64,000 nucleotides of DNA from Dongia_B soli (GTDB lineage Bacteria; Pseudomonadota; Alphaproteobacteria; Dongiales; Dongiaceae), in contig NZ_JAXCLW010000008.1 of assembly GCF_034044715.1 (NCBI RefSeq), positions 1 through 64,000 of the forward strand, written 5' to 3'. Positions 1 through 7,595 of the stretch are shown here, piece after piece. The position numbers were made by a program, and so were the translations under genes. The first letter of the stretch is position 1. The number at the start of each line of letters is the position of its first letter. Under the pieces are notes generated by a model. It was given only the letters and a program-made list of their open reading frames with translations. It ran no database searches and was not told the origin of the DNA.

Positions 1-2
1 TG

Positions 3-155
3 CTGTTCCTGCAGTTCAAGCGGCCGCTGCGGCAGCCCGGCAGGGTGCTCGGCGATTTGTTCCTAGCCGCCGTGCGTTACAGCCCTTATGTGCAGGAGGC
101 CCGCCGCAATATCACCGCCTGGGAGGCCGCGCAGCAGCGGATCGAGCGGAACTGA
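3..155 (+). CDS. C-terminal end of an unrecognised protein (5' truncated by window)
   Basis: An open frame enters from the left edge and stops at a TGA at 153-155, giving about 50 codons. The visible part is Leu/Arg/Ala rich, with a hydrophobic stretch (residues LGDLFLAAVRYS) followed by a charged helix ending in QQRIERN. I do not recognise the family. The frame is open with high third-position GC, as expected for coding sequence here, but without the N-terminus no function can be assigned. Confidence 0.5.
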   Translation: MFLQFKRPLRQPGRVLGDLFLAAVRYSPYVQEARRNITAWEAAQQRIERN

Positions 156-252
156 TCGGCGGATCACGATTAGCCGTCCATGAATTGTGCTAGCTGGCTT
201 GCCGTGGCATGATCGTGCGCTTTGGCGGTCAGATCGGGATAAGTGTGCTGCG

Positions 253-654
253 ATGGTTCTCTCTTTGCCGAAAGCGGTCGGGGTATTGTCGGTCAGCTAT
301 GATGCCAACACCAATGAAGTCGTTCTATCGCTGAAAAGCGAAACCGGCTCCGCCTATCAGGTTCGTTTCCATCCAGGCGTAGCGGCCAGCGCTGCCGCAG
401 CCTTGTTTGGCATCGGCCGAGCCTTCGCACCACCTGACGGAACCAGTCATTTCGACGGTCAAGTTTTGCAGGTGACCGGCTGCCGGAAGGCCGTGGGGCC
501 GGATGGTCAACCGATCCTGGATCTGCAGCTCGAAGGCGGCATGCGTCTTCCCATCACCTTTCCAGGTGAAGCGATCGATCTGCTGAAAGGCGATCTAACA
601 CAGCTTCAGGAAATGACGGCCAAGCCCAAGAAGCGGGCCAGCCGGCTCCACTGA
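253..654 (+). CDS. Small hypothetical protein (133 aa)
   Basis: I chose the ATG at 253 over the GTG at 187. The upstream 22 codons (Trp/His/Asp/Arg rich) look non-coding, while the segment beginning MVLSLPKAVGVLSVSYD reads as a normal folded protein. It contains alternating beta-strand-like stretches, an Ala-rich turn around residues 50-60 and a basic tail (KPKKRASRLH). There is no signal peptide, membrane span or known motif that I recognise. It is followed on the opposite strand by a secreted protein gene 23 bp away, so it is probably monocistronic. Function unknown. Confidence 0.6.
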   Translation: MVLSLPKAVGVLSVSYDANTNEVVLSLKSETGSAYQVRFHPGVAASAAAALFGIGRAFAPPDGTSHFDGQVLQVTGCRKAVGPDGQPILDLQLEGGMRLPITFPGEAIDLLKGDLTQLQEMTAKPKKRASRLH

Positions 655-677
655 CCCGCCCCGACCCGGCCTCTGCT

Positions 678-1079
678 TCAGGGGTTGAAGAATTCCGGAT
701 ATTGCTGGAACAGGTCCGGGCAAAACTGTCGGGCGCTTTGTTGAATGCGGTTGAGCACGGTGGCATTGGTGGTTCGTTTCGGCGATGCAGGCGAATAGCC
801 GAACCAGCGGACAAAGGCCGCATCGGCCTGGGGCGTTAAAGCACCGCCGTTGAATACCGACAGCATCTGCGCCTGATCGCCCGCTGGAATGCCGTTGACG
901 AAAGCCCGGGCGCCGCAATCCAGCAGTCGGGACTTCACATCAGCTGGATAAGGGTTGGTTGTGTCTGCTGCCATCAGTGCGCGCAAAGCGGTTCGCAGGT
1001 CCTGAAAAGCAGCCTCAGCCGGCAGCGAAGCGATCTGGACGGTAACGAGGATCGCACAGAATATAATCCTAAATTTCAT
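678..1079 (-). CDS. Secreted or periplasmic hypothetical protein (133 aa)
   Basis: The start at 1079 has a strong ribosome site (GGAAGGA, 7 nt upstream) and begins a clear Sec signal peptide: MKFRI, a hydrophobic core, then a likely cleavage after ...SLPAEA. The 27 codons further upstream in the same frame are rejected because they precede this site. The mature part (about 110 aa) has two Cys residues, near the middle (LLDCGARAF) and close to the C-terminus (ARQFCPDLF). They could pair in the periplasm. No family recognised. It is convergent with the gene ending at 654. Confidence 0.65.
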   Translation of the reverse strand: MKFRIIFCAILVTVQIASLPAEAAFQDLRTALRALMAADTTNPYPADVKSRLLDCGARAFVNGIPAGDQAQMLSVFNGGALTPQADAAFVRWFGYSPASPKRTTNATVLNRIQQSARQFCPDLFQQYPEFFNP

Positions 1080-1386
1080 GACATCCTTCCACATTGTTGT
1101 GCAAGCCTTATAGCAATGGGGATGGCGCCGCCAGAACCAGACCGAAATCACGCGCGGCATGAGTGAAACGCGCGGATTGCCGCATCCTCTTGGTTGATAG
1201 CGCGAAATTCGCTATGACGGCGCTGAGCTGGTCGACCCGTCTGTCCGAAGGGATCTTGGCCTCGCCGATGAGGGCATCGAGCCCGCGGCAGATGGCGGCC
1301 TTGCGGGACAAAAGACCAGATAGTTCTCACCCCCCTTCTGAGGGTGGCGGCAATATTAAAGCGCTGCGGCGCGAGAAAGGACGATC
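1080..1386. other. Intergenic region upstream of transaldolase
   Basis: About 300 bases separate the divergent secreted-protein gene and transaldolase. A 67-codon minus-strand frame (1108-1311) begins MSRKAAICRGLDALIGEAK and could be a short protein, but it has no convincing ribosome site and no recognised motif, so I do not call it. No clear sigma-70 promoter was found. A ribosome site, GAGAAAGGA, precedes the transaldolase ATG. Confidence 0.3.
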
Positions 1387-2382
1387 ATGTCAGAACAGGC
1401 AGTCAAAGTGGATCAATCGGCGGCGACCGCCCAGGATAAGCTCGCGCAGCTGTCGCGCATGACCTTGATCGTCGCGGACACCGGCGATATCGACGCTGTG
1501 AAGTCCTTTTCGCCGGTCGATTGCACCACCAATCCCTCGCTGATCTTCAAGGCTGCTCAGATGCCGGCCTATGCCCATCTGGTGCAGGAAGCTCGTAGCT
1601 GGGGTGAGAGCCAGGGCAAGACCTCGGAGGAGCGGTTGGATGCCGCGCTGGACCGCCTCGCCATTGCCTTCGGCACGGAGCTGTCGCGTCTGGTGCCGGG
1701 TCGTGTGTCGACCGAAGTAGACGCGGCTCTTTCCTTCGATACCGAGGCGACGATCCGCAAGGCGGAACGGTTGATCGAGCTATACGAACAGGCCGGCGTG
1801 CCGAAATCCCGCATCCTGATTAAAATCGCCGCGACCTGGGAAGGCATTCGCGCGGCCGAACGGTTGGAACGCGCGGGTATCAACTGCAATCTGACGCTGC
1901 TTTTTGGTTTTGCCCAGGCGACGGCCTGCGCCGATGCCGGCGTCTTTCTGATCTCGCCCTTCGTTGGTCGTATCCTGGATTGGCATGTGGCACGGGGTGA
2001 GAGCTTCGCGCCGGGCGAGGATCCGGGTGTCGCCTCGGTCCGTCGCATCTACGAACATTACAAGCGGCACGGCTATCAAACGGTGGTCATGGCGGCCTCC
2101 TTCCGCAGCACCGCACAGATCGAAGCGCTGGCAGGCTGCGACCGCATGACGATCAGCCCCGCCCTGCTGACCGAGCTGCGCAGCCAGACCGGCGACGTGA
2201 TGCGCCGGCTGGTAGCAGGTGCCGAGACATCGCCGCGTCCGGGTGCCGGATCGGAGGCGGCGTTCCGCTGGTCCCTCAACGACGATGCGATGGCGACGGA
2301 AAAGCTTGCAGAGGGCATCCGTCTCTTCCATGCCGATGGCATCAAACTGCGCCAGTTCATCGCGAAGGTCGCGAAAGCCTGA
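1387..2382 (+). CDS. tal: Transaldolase, TalB type
   Basis: Transaldolase transfers a dihydroxyacetone unit between sedoheptulose-7-phosphate and glyceraldehyde-3-phosphate in the non-oxidative pentose phosphate pathway, in the cytoplasm. The 331 residues match the long TalB class. Features are the N-terminal TTNPSLI strand (residues 47-53), the Schiff-base lysine in RILIKIAATWEG (Lys146), the NLTLLFGFAQA strand, and SPFVGRILDW with the phosphate-binding Arg. The ATG at 1387 has a GAGAAAGGA ribosome site. It stands alone: the upstream neighbour is divergent, and a hairpin with a T-run follows at 2414. The assignment to family is secure. Confidence 0.95.
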   Translation: MSEQAVKVDQSAATAQDKLAQLSRMTLIVADTGDIDAVKSFSPVDCTTNPSLIFKAAQMPAYAHLVQEARSWGESQGKTSEERLDAALDRLAIAFGTELSRLVPGRVSTEVDAALSFDTEATIRKAERLIELYEQAGVPKSRILIKIAATWEGIRAAERLERAGINCNLTLLFGFAQATACADAGVFLISPFVGRILDWHVARGESFAPGEDPGVASVRRIYEHYKRHGYQTVVMAASFRSTAQIEALAGCDRMTISPALLTELRSQTGDVMRRLVAGAETSPRPGAGSEAAFRWSLNDDAMATEKLAEGIRLFHADGIKLRQFIAKVAKA

Positions 2383-2413
2383 CGCCATAGATTGCTCGAA
2401 AGATTGTGTGTAA

Positions 2414-2436
2414 GCAGCCCCGCTGGGGCCGCTTTT
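2414..2436 (+). terminator. Rho-independent terminator after transaldolase
   Basis: A GC-rich stem (GCAGCCCC against GGGGCCGC, one mismatch, GCT loop) is followed immediately by TTTT. It starts 31 bp after the transaldolase stop codon. Confidence 0.7.
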
Positions 2437-2469
2437 CATTCAACGGATACTGGGAACCCTTCGAACTCC

Positions 2470-2501
2470 GGCAATGCGCAGGTCTGGCAATGCGCAGGTC
2501 T
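2470..2501. repeat. Perfect 16-bp tandem repeat (two units)
   Basis: The unit ggcaatgcgcaggtct occurs twice head to tail. The second copy runs into the stop codon of the minus-strand LTXXQ protein (stop at 2500-2502). It looks like a recent slippage duplication that does not alter the protein much. Confidence 0.8.
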
Positions 2502-2982
2502 ATTGGAAATCCGGATCCGCCAGCCAGCGTTCGCCGGTGCGGTTCAAGGTCTGCGGCAGCCGCGGCCGCGTCGCGAAGAAGGCGAGCTTCAATATCTCGC
2601 GCTGTTCATCCGTCAGCTTTGCCTCCAATGTAGAGAGCAGATCACCGAACTTCCGATCCTCGGCAGCTTGCTGTTCCAGCCGCGCCGCTCGCCCCTCCAG
2701 TAATGCCGACAAAGGCTGAGCTCGATCGCGGTCTTTCCCGCCCTCTTGTTCATCCGCGGCCCAGGCTGCATTTTGCTGGCGTAGGAAATCCGCCACCGGC
2801 ACCCATAGCGGCTTCTGCTCCTCTGTCAGATTGAGCGCTGTAGCGATGAAGGCGATACGGCCCTCATTCAGATTGCGGATCGTCTCCGTATGATCCGTTG
2901 CCGGTGCCGCCGTTTGCGCCTCTGTCGCTGCAGGTACGGCCAGGCCAAGGACGGCCGCCAGCAAAGCTACCGATATGCGCAT
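2500..2982 (-). CDS. Spy/CpxP-like LTXXQ-motif periplasmic protein
   Basis: A 160-aa exported protein. The N-terminal signal peptide (MRISVALLAAVLGLAVPAA) is followed by a mature all-helical domain with two LTxxQ motifs: NLTEEQKPLW near residue 53 and KLTDEQREIL near residue 123. These motifs define the Spy/CpxP/ZraP group, which acts as periplasmic chaperones or sensors of envelope stress. Length and spacing fit the family. It is convergent with transaldolase and divergent from the small stress genes to its right. The specific client or signal cannot be deduced. Confidence 0.8.
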   Translation of the reverse strand: MRISVALLAAVLGLAVPAATEAQTAAPATDHTETIRNLNEGRIAFIATALNLTEEQKPLWVPVADFLRQQNAAWAADEQEGGKDRDRAQPLSALLEGRAARLEQQAAEDRKFGDLLSTLEAKLTDEQREILKLAFFATRPRLPQTLNRTGERWLADPDFQ

Positions 2983-3135
2983 TCTGTCACTCCTAAGCTG
3001 CTTTAGTTTGTCGCATTCACTTTATAAGAGAATATTTGAAAAATCAATCGTCCAAGAATAGCAGAATGGGAGGCATGTATTCAGAGCTCGCGGTATCACA
3101 GCGCGGTGAGTGTTCACGGTTTTTTCTTGAAAGGG

Positions 3136-3160
3136 GGAACTGGGGCGAAGAGCGAGAGTT
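3136..3160 (+). promoter_or_regulatory. Possible EcfG-type stress promoter (one mismatch)
   Basis: GGAAC at 3136-3140, then 16 bases, then AGTT at 3157-3160. The EcfG (general stress sigma factor) consensus is GGAAC-N16/17-CGTT, so one base differs. It lies about 110 bp upstream of the gene at 3273. It is weaker than the exact match at 4558 and is offered only as a candidate. Confidence 0.35.
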
Positions 3161-3272
3161 TTATGTTCGGAACCGAGCCGAACGCGATTTCGCCGTCGCT
3201 CTGGTGGCTGTCCGCTTCCGGTTCGATCACGGTGGGCCACCTGGACCGAATTGGATGATAGGGAGGAAAGCG

Positions 3273-3608
3273 ATGGATCAGACACGTTTCGACGAGCTGC
3301 TGGGCGATGTCGCCAAGCATTTCAGACATCCCGCCGACATTGTCTCAGCCGAAGGCTACACCAAGCAGCAAAAATGCAAATTGCTGCAGCAATGGGATTA
3401 CGACCTTCAACTTCTGCTGACTGCAAGTGAAGAAAACATGACCGGTGGCGGCACCAACGCCACCGCGGCAAATGCCGACATGGTGACGCAAATTCGCAAT
3501 GCCATGAAGGAATTGGGCGTGGAGCGGGACCCCGACGCGTCAGGGCCCGGCAAGATCGGCACGCCCGTCGGCAAGACTGCGGATGGCAAAACGCCGGCTG
3601 AAAAGTAA
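3273..3608 (+). CDS. Small hypothetical protein of a stress-type gene block (111 aa)
   Basis: The ATG at 3273 is chosen because a near-ideal ribosome site (GGGAGGAAAG) lies just upstream. An in-frame extension back to 3036 has no such support. The protein has a helical N-terminal half (DELLGDVAKHF, then KLLQQWDYDLQLLL), a Gly/Asn/Thr-rich middle (MTGGGTNATAA) and a Pro/Gly/Lys-rich tail that is probably disordered. The middle section resembles small proteins that accompany ferritin-like and stress genes in alphaproteobacteria, but I cannot name a family. It lies 37 bp before the next gene, so co-transcription is likely. Confidence 0.65.
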   Translation: MDQTRFDELLGDVAKHFRHPADIVSAEGYTKQQKCKLLQQWDYDLQLLLTASEENMTGGGTNATAANADMVTQIRNAMKELGVERDPDASGPGKIGTPVGKTADGKTPAEK

Positions 3609-3645
3609 CCCCAGCGTATTGCCGGAAGGGATAAGGAGTTCGCCT

Positions 3646-3963
3646 ATGCCACGTGGCGACAAATCCAAATACACCGAAAAACAAAAACGCCAAGCCGAAC
3701 ATATCGAAGAAGGGTATGAAGAACGGGGTGTCGGCGAAAAAGAAACAGAGCGGCGTGCTTGGGGAACGGTCAACCGGATGACGGGCGGGGGCCGGAAGGA
3801 AGGCGGTTCCGGTCAGAGCAAACCGGTCAATAAGGCGCCGGCTCGCAAAGGTGGGCGAAAAGGCGGTGCCGCCTCTGCAGCGCGCCCCAAATCGGCCCGT
3901 GTCGCTTCGGCACAAAAGGCAGCGACCCGTAAGCGACATGCGCATCGTCAGAAAGCCTCGTGA
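3646..3963 (+). CDS. Small basic 'plasmid stabilization'-type protein (105 aa)
   Basis: This begins MPRGDKSKYTEKQKRQAEHI, with a ribosome site (AAGGAG) 7 nt upstream. The motif run from residue 1 to about 48 (the KQKRQAEHIEEGYEERG core and RRAWGTVNRMTGGG) is that of a short protein widely annotated in alphaproteobacteria as plasmid stabilization protein, although no partitioning or toxin-antitoxin function is established. The C-terminal half is a low-complexity Lys/Ala/Gly/Arg tail suggestive of nucleic-acid binding. It follows the previous gene closely and overlaps a possible GTG start of the next, consistent with one transcript. Confidence 0.75.
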   Translation: MPRGDKSKYTEKQKRQAEHIEEGYEERGVGEKETERRAWGTVNRMTGGGRKEGGSGQSKPVNKAPARKGGRKGGAASAARPKSARVASAQKAATRKRHAHRQKAS

Positions 3964-4046
3964 CGCCTGTGTTCGGCAAGCGGATTTCGTCCTATGATCG
4001 CGTGTCAGATGTGCGCCGGATAGGACCCGGATGGAACGATTGGTCG

Positions 4047-4523
4047 ATGGCACCTGACCGAAATGAAAGCGATCAAGCGAAGGGAACAAGCCAAGCCGGA
4101 GCAAGGCGCCGAGTGGAGCGGACTACGCTGGACAACTTTGTGCAGTGGTCCCTTTGGCTTGCAGTTTTGGCCCTCGGCGCGGACCTGTTGCGGCGCTGGA
4201 GTGGCACTGATTTCTGGCCGAATATCGCTTTGGCTAGCTTGGCTGGATTGATTGTTCTCGAGTCTATCTCGATGCTTTGGCGGGTGATGACGGGACGAAG
4301 CCCCAGTCCTTTCAGTTTGGCGCAGAGGCGGAAGGGAGCGATTATTGGTCTTGCGGCGGTGAATTTATTGCTCCGCCTGCTCTGGCCGTCATTAGATTTC
4401 CTGGCGGTCGGGCTGACATTGTCGCTGGCGACGTTGTGGTTTGCCGCGAAGGACATGGGGGCAGTCCTGCGTGCCAGACGCGAGGACAGCGACCCCGCCG
4501 ATCCACCGACAGGCGTATACTGA
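4047..4523 (+). CDS. Small multi-pass membrane protein
   Basis: The protein has a charged N-terminus (MAPDRNESDQAK...) followed by three or four hydrophobic segments: SLWLAVLALGADLL, NIALASLAGLIVLESI, and a long pair around LAAVNLLLRLLWPSLDFLAVGLTLSLATLWFA. It ends in a charged tail (RARREDSDPADPP). An alternative GTG start at 3960 overlaps the preceding stop codon and would add 29 residues. I prefer the ATG at 4047 but the ribosome site is weak for both. No family recognised. It sits in a stress-type block, so a role in envelope stress is possible but unproven. Confidence 0.55.
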   Translation: MAPDRNESDQAKGTSQAGARRRVERTTLDNFVQWSLWLAVLALGADLLRRWSGTDFWPNIALASLAGLIVLESISMLWRVMTGRSPSPFSLAQRRKGAIIGLAAVNLLLRLLWPSLDFLAVGLTLSLATLWFAAKDMGAVLRARREDSDPADPPTGVY

Positions 4524-4557
4524 GCCCGCCTGCGTCTCCGCGACGTGCAGATCACCG

Positions 4558-4582
4558 GGAACCCAGGGATTTCTACGCCGTT
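4558..4582 (+). promoter_or_regulatory. EcfG-type general stress promoter
   Basis: GGAAC at 4558-4562, exactly 16 bases, then CGTT at 4579-4582. This is a perfect match to the consensus recognised by the alphaproteobacterial general stress sigma factor EcfG. It lies 82 bp upstream of the ferritin-like gene at 4665 and points towards it. Starvation, oxidative or osmotic stress would be expected to induce that gene. Confidence 0.7.
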
Positions 4583-4664
4583 CCTTCCTAAGCTCGTCCG
4601 CTCGGATAAGCCAATCGCTCGAAAAATCTCAGGCAAAAACCGCCAGATAGAAGGGAGATGATCG

Positions 4665-5237
4665 ATGGATAGTTTCGTTTCCGATATTGAGAATATCCGT
4701 AAGCGCGCTCGCCAGCATATTACCGACGGCGCGGTTACCGCAGCCAACAAGACTGACCGCGAACAGGTGATCAAGGTTTTGAATGAAGTGCTGGCGACGG
4801 AAATCGTCTGCAATCTGCGCTATCGACGCCACTATCATATGGCGGATGGCCTGTATTCCGAGTCCGTGAAAGCGGAATTCCTGCAGCACGCCCAGGAAGA
4901 GCAGGGGCACGCCGAGGCGGTGGCTACGCGGATCGTGCAGCTCAACGGTGCGCCCGATTTTAATCCGGTCAGCCTCAGCACGCGCAGCCATGCGGAATAT
5001 TCTGAAGGCGAGGATCTGATCTCGATGATCGAGGAAGACCTAGTGGCGGAGCGCATCGCGATCGAAACCTATTCGGAGATCGCCCGCTGGCTCGCCGATC
5101 GCGATCCGACGACGCGACGCTTGATGGAAGAAATTCTGCAAAAGGAAGAAGAACATGCGGAGGATTTAGCCTCCCTGATCGCCCGCTTGCCGAATGAAAA
5201 GAAGGTTACTGGCGCAGGCAATACCGCAACCCAATAA
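4665..5237 (+). CDS. Ferritin-like di-iron protein (bacterioferritin/DPS-like)
   Basis: A 190-aa four-helix ferritin-like protein, probably storing or oxidising iron in the cytoplasm. The paired iron-ligand pattern of bacterioferritins is visible: Glu46 in helix A (VLATEIVCNLRYRRHYH), EEQGHAE with Glu79 and His82 in helix B, EEDLVAERIAIETY with Glu129 in helix C, and EEEHAEDL with Glu163/His164 in helix D. The haem-ligand methionine of true bacterioferritin is not obvious, so it may be a haem-free relative. An exact EcfG promoter upstream suggests induction in the general stress response. The ribosome site is GAAGGGAG. Confidence 0.82.
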   Translation: MDSFVSDIENIRKRARQHITDGAVTAANKTDREQVIKVLNEVLATEIVCNLRYRRHYHMADGLYSESVKAEFLQHAQEEQGHAEAVATRIVQLNGAPDFNPVSLSTRSHAEYSEGEDLISMIEEDLVAERIAIETYSEIARWLADRDPTTRRLMEEILQKEEEHAEDLASLIARLPNEKKVTGAGNTATQ

Positions 5238-5341
5238 CATCCCGCCCCAGCTCCTTTCCCTGGCAATTCACCGGCGATGATGGCAGGCTTCCGCCTGGCC
5301 GTCATGGCCGGTTCGCCATTGATCGCCTGGGGTAATGAGAC

Positions 5342-6220
5342 GTGCAGCAACCGAGTGCAGCTCGTGGGTGGGTGGATGTGAGGCGGGATGCCGAAACCGG
5401 CGTCGAAACCATACGCGCCCATTTCGACGGCCATGCTTATGACCCCCACTTCCATGATGCTTATCTGGTCGGCTTGACCGAACAAGGCGTGCAGCAGTTC
5501 AGTTGCCGCCGCTCTCTCCATCGCAGCACGCCCGGCCGTATCATCCTGATCGAGCCGGGAGAAGTGCATGACGGTCATGCGCCCGAAGAAGCTGGCTTCA
5601 CCTATCGCATGCTCTATCTCGATGCGCGGTTGATAGGCCGACATGCGGAACCGCTGGCGGAACGCCGTGCCGGACCGGAACTCGGGTTCAGGGCGACGCT
5701 GATGGATGATCCGCAATTGGCTGGCGCCATTTCGACGGCATTCTCCCTGCTGCACTCGGGCGATATCCGCTTGGCACGCGACGCGGCCTTGGACAATCTG
5801 ATTGGGTGTCTGGCAGACCGCATGATTGGCCATGCGCCTTCGGTGGCGCTGGCACCCAGGCGGCCCGCGACCGTACCGGTCGATCTACGCCGCGTGCGGG
5901 ATCTCCTGCATGCAAGGATGAGCACGGAAATCGGTCTGAATGAGCTGGCAACGATGGCCGGCACCGACCGCTTTCGCCTGACCCGGGCGTTCCGCGCCGC
6001 TTATGGCCTCGCGCCACATGCCTATCTGGTGCAGCTTCGCTTGATCGAGGCGTGGCGGCGGCTGGCGCGCGGCGATCGGCCGGCCGACGTGGCGGCGGCG
6101 GTGGGCTTTGCTGACCAGAGCCACCTCGGCCGTTGGTTTCATCGCGCCTATCGACTGACGCCGACCACTTATCGAAAATTCTGCACAAACGTTCCAGACA
6201 GGAAGCCGGCGACCGGCTAA
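5342..6220 (+). CDS. AraC-family transcriptional regulator with N-terminal cupin
   Basis: 292 aa. The N-terminal 100 residues form a cupin sensor domain (HAYDPHFHDAYLVGLTEQG and a GRIILIEPGEVHDGHAP strand pair). The C-terminal 100 residues carry the double helix-turn-helix of AraC regulators (IGLNELATMAGTDRFRLTRA, then AAAVGFADQSHLGRWFHRAY). The start is a GTG at 5342. The DUF2000 gene follows 30 bp downstream, a pairing seen for AraC/LysE-type neighbours, so that gene is the likeliest local target. The ligand is unknown, but cupin AraC proteins commonly bind small amino acids or sugars. Confidence 0.88.
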   Translation: MQQPSAARGWVDVRRDAETGVETIRAHFDGHAYDPHFHDAYLVGLTEQGVQQFSCRRSLHRSTPGRIILIEPGEVHDGHAPEEAGFTYRMLYLDARLIGRHAEPLAERRAGPELGFRATLMDDPQLAGAISTAFSLLHSGDIRLARDAALDNLIGCLADRMIGHAPSVALAPRRPATVPVDLRRVRDLLHARMSTEIGLNELATMAGTDRFRLTRAFRAAYGLAPHAYLVQLRLIEAWRRLARGDRPADVAAAVGFADQSHLGRWFHRAYRLTPTTYRKFCTNVPDRKPATG

Positions 6221-6250
6221 TCCCCCGGGGAAACCGTTCGGAGTTCCTCG

Positions 6251-6658
6251 ATGTTCGATACCAAGATCGCGCTCATCCTGCGGCAGGACCTAGCCGTTTG
6301 GCAGAAACTGAATGTAGCCGCCTTTCTCGCCAGCGGCATCACCGCCGCCGATCCGAGCGTATGCGGCGAAGCTTATCGAGATGCGGCGGGCCGCTTATAT
6401 ACCAGCATGTTTGGGCAACCGGTCCTGGTTTTCGCAGGCGACCTGCAGCAACTGCAGGACAGCCACTGCATCGCCTTGGAACGAGGCCTGACCATCACAC
6501 CTTACGTCGCGGCTATGTTCACCACAGGGCATGACGCCGCCAACCGCGCGATCTTCGCGGAGGGTAAGGCCGATTACCTCGATCTGGTCGGGCTGGGGCT
6601 GCGGGGCGCGCGCAAGGACATCGACAAAGCAGTCAAGGGACTGCGCCTGCATGAGTGA
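6251..6658 (+). CDS. DUF2000 family protein
   Basis: 135 aa, with the full DUF2000 pattern: an N-terminal strand KIALILRQDLAVWQKLNVAA, GEAYRDAAGRLY in the middle, QPVLVFAGD, and a C-terminal DLVGLGLRGARKDIDKAVKG. The fold resembles peptidyl-tRNA hydrolase II, but no activity is established for the family. It lies directly behind the AraC regulator and may share its promoter. A cytoplasmic location is inferred from the absence of signal or membrane segments. Confidence 0.85.
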   Translation: MFDTKIALILRQDLAVWQKLNVAAFLASGITAADPSVCGEAYRDAAGRLYTSMFGQPVLVFAGDLQQLQDSHCIALERGLTITPYVAAMFTTGHDAANRAIFAEGKADYLDLVGLGLRGARKDIDKAVKGLRLHE

Positions 6659-6682
6659 GCAGGCGTCCATGCACGATCACGG

Positions 6683-7192
6683 TTAGAAGCTCACGCTGAC
6701 CTGTAATCCGTCATCCAAATTGATCTGCTCTCGGTTACGGCCCGGGCCGGCGCGGTCCAGGGTGAGGAAATTCATCCGGCGTTTCAGGGCAATCAACGGA
6801 TGCTGCCAGATTCCCTTTGCGAGATTGACGCCCTGCTGCCCATCTGAGACGAAAGCCCGCAAGCTCGCCGGATCGGCAGTGGCGCCGCTTGGCGCGACGA
6901 TGATCATGAAAGGATAGAACAGAAGCGGCATGATCACCCGGCTCGACAACTGATAGCGCTCCAGCGACTGGACCTGCAGCGGCAGCTTGCGCGGCGTGGC
7001 CCGTACCAGGTTGAGCTGCGGCCGCCCGTCTTTGGCGATGACGTCGATCGTGGCGAGATCCAGATAGGTTTCGGCGAACTGATCTTCGCTGACCGTCGGT
7101 TCCCGGTCACCGATCTCAATGACCTCTCCGAACGGGGCAAAGCTCTCGGCAGTCAGTTGCTCGGCAGGCAAGGTAATTTTTTTTAAGCTCAT
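6683..7192 (-). CDS. allA: Ureidoglycolate lyase
   Basis: AllA splits ureidoglycolate to glyoxylate and urea, a late step of purine (allantoin) catabolism. The 169-aa length is usual. Recognisable family segments are the N-terminal LTAESFAPFGEVIE, the central PLLFYPFMIIVAPSG strand pair, VNLAKGIWQHPLIAL with the conserved Trp-His, and the C-terminal strand LQVSVSF. It is divergent from a BMP-type ABC importer whose relatives carry nucleosides or purine derivatives. Together they suggest use of purine-derived nitrogen, although the other allantoin genes are not in this window. Confidence 0.88.
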   Translation of the reverse strand: MSLKKITLPAEQLTAESFAPFGEVIEIGDREPTVSEDQFAETYLDLATIDVIAKDGRPQLNLVRATPRKLPLQVQSLERYQLSSRVIMPLLFYPFMIIVAPSGATADPASLRAFVSDGQQGVNLAKGIWQHPLIALKRRMNFLTLDRAGPGRNREQINLDDGLQVSVSF

Positions 7193-7595
7193 GGAATTCC
7201 GGTTCTTGGGAGGTCAGGATGATGGCACGGATCCCAACGCTGGGAGCCCGATCTTGTTGCATACCCGGTAATGATATTCGAAATCACAATATTGCGACTG
7301 CCACGGGTACAATCAGGCCTAAAATCCATGTAACGGTGCCCTGATACAGCTGGAAAAACTGCAATTCCCGGCAGCGGCGATCCTGGCCTGGATCGGTCGA
7401 GCGCAAACACAGGTTGTAGGCCGGCCCAGGCCCGCTTCTTCCTGTTGCGCCGCCGCGGATAATAAGCGAGGAAGGGTTATTCCAGGACCACTCGTGGGAT
7501 CAACCGGGGGAATATGGCATCCGATTGAATAAAGCTCGCGAATCGGTCCTGGTCTCTGGATAATTGGGGCCGAGGATTGGGGCAACGGGGCAGGC
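7193..7595. other. Divergent intergenic region between allA and the BMP-type ABC operon
   Basis: About 400 bases that should hold the promoters of both allA and the transporter operon. An AT-rich patch around 7271-7293 (TGATATTCGAAATCACAATA, with a TTCGAA core) is the most operator-like element. No convincing riboswitch fold or well-spaced sigma-70 pair was identified by eye. Confidence 0.35.

Noticed and set aside
1163..1462. 99-codon plus-strand open frame overlapping the start of transaldolase
   Set aside because: Its product is Arg/Ser-rich and motif-free, has no ribosome site, and overlaps the transaldolase gene, which is certain.
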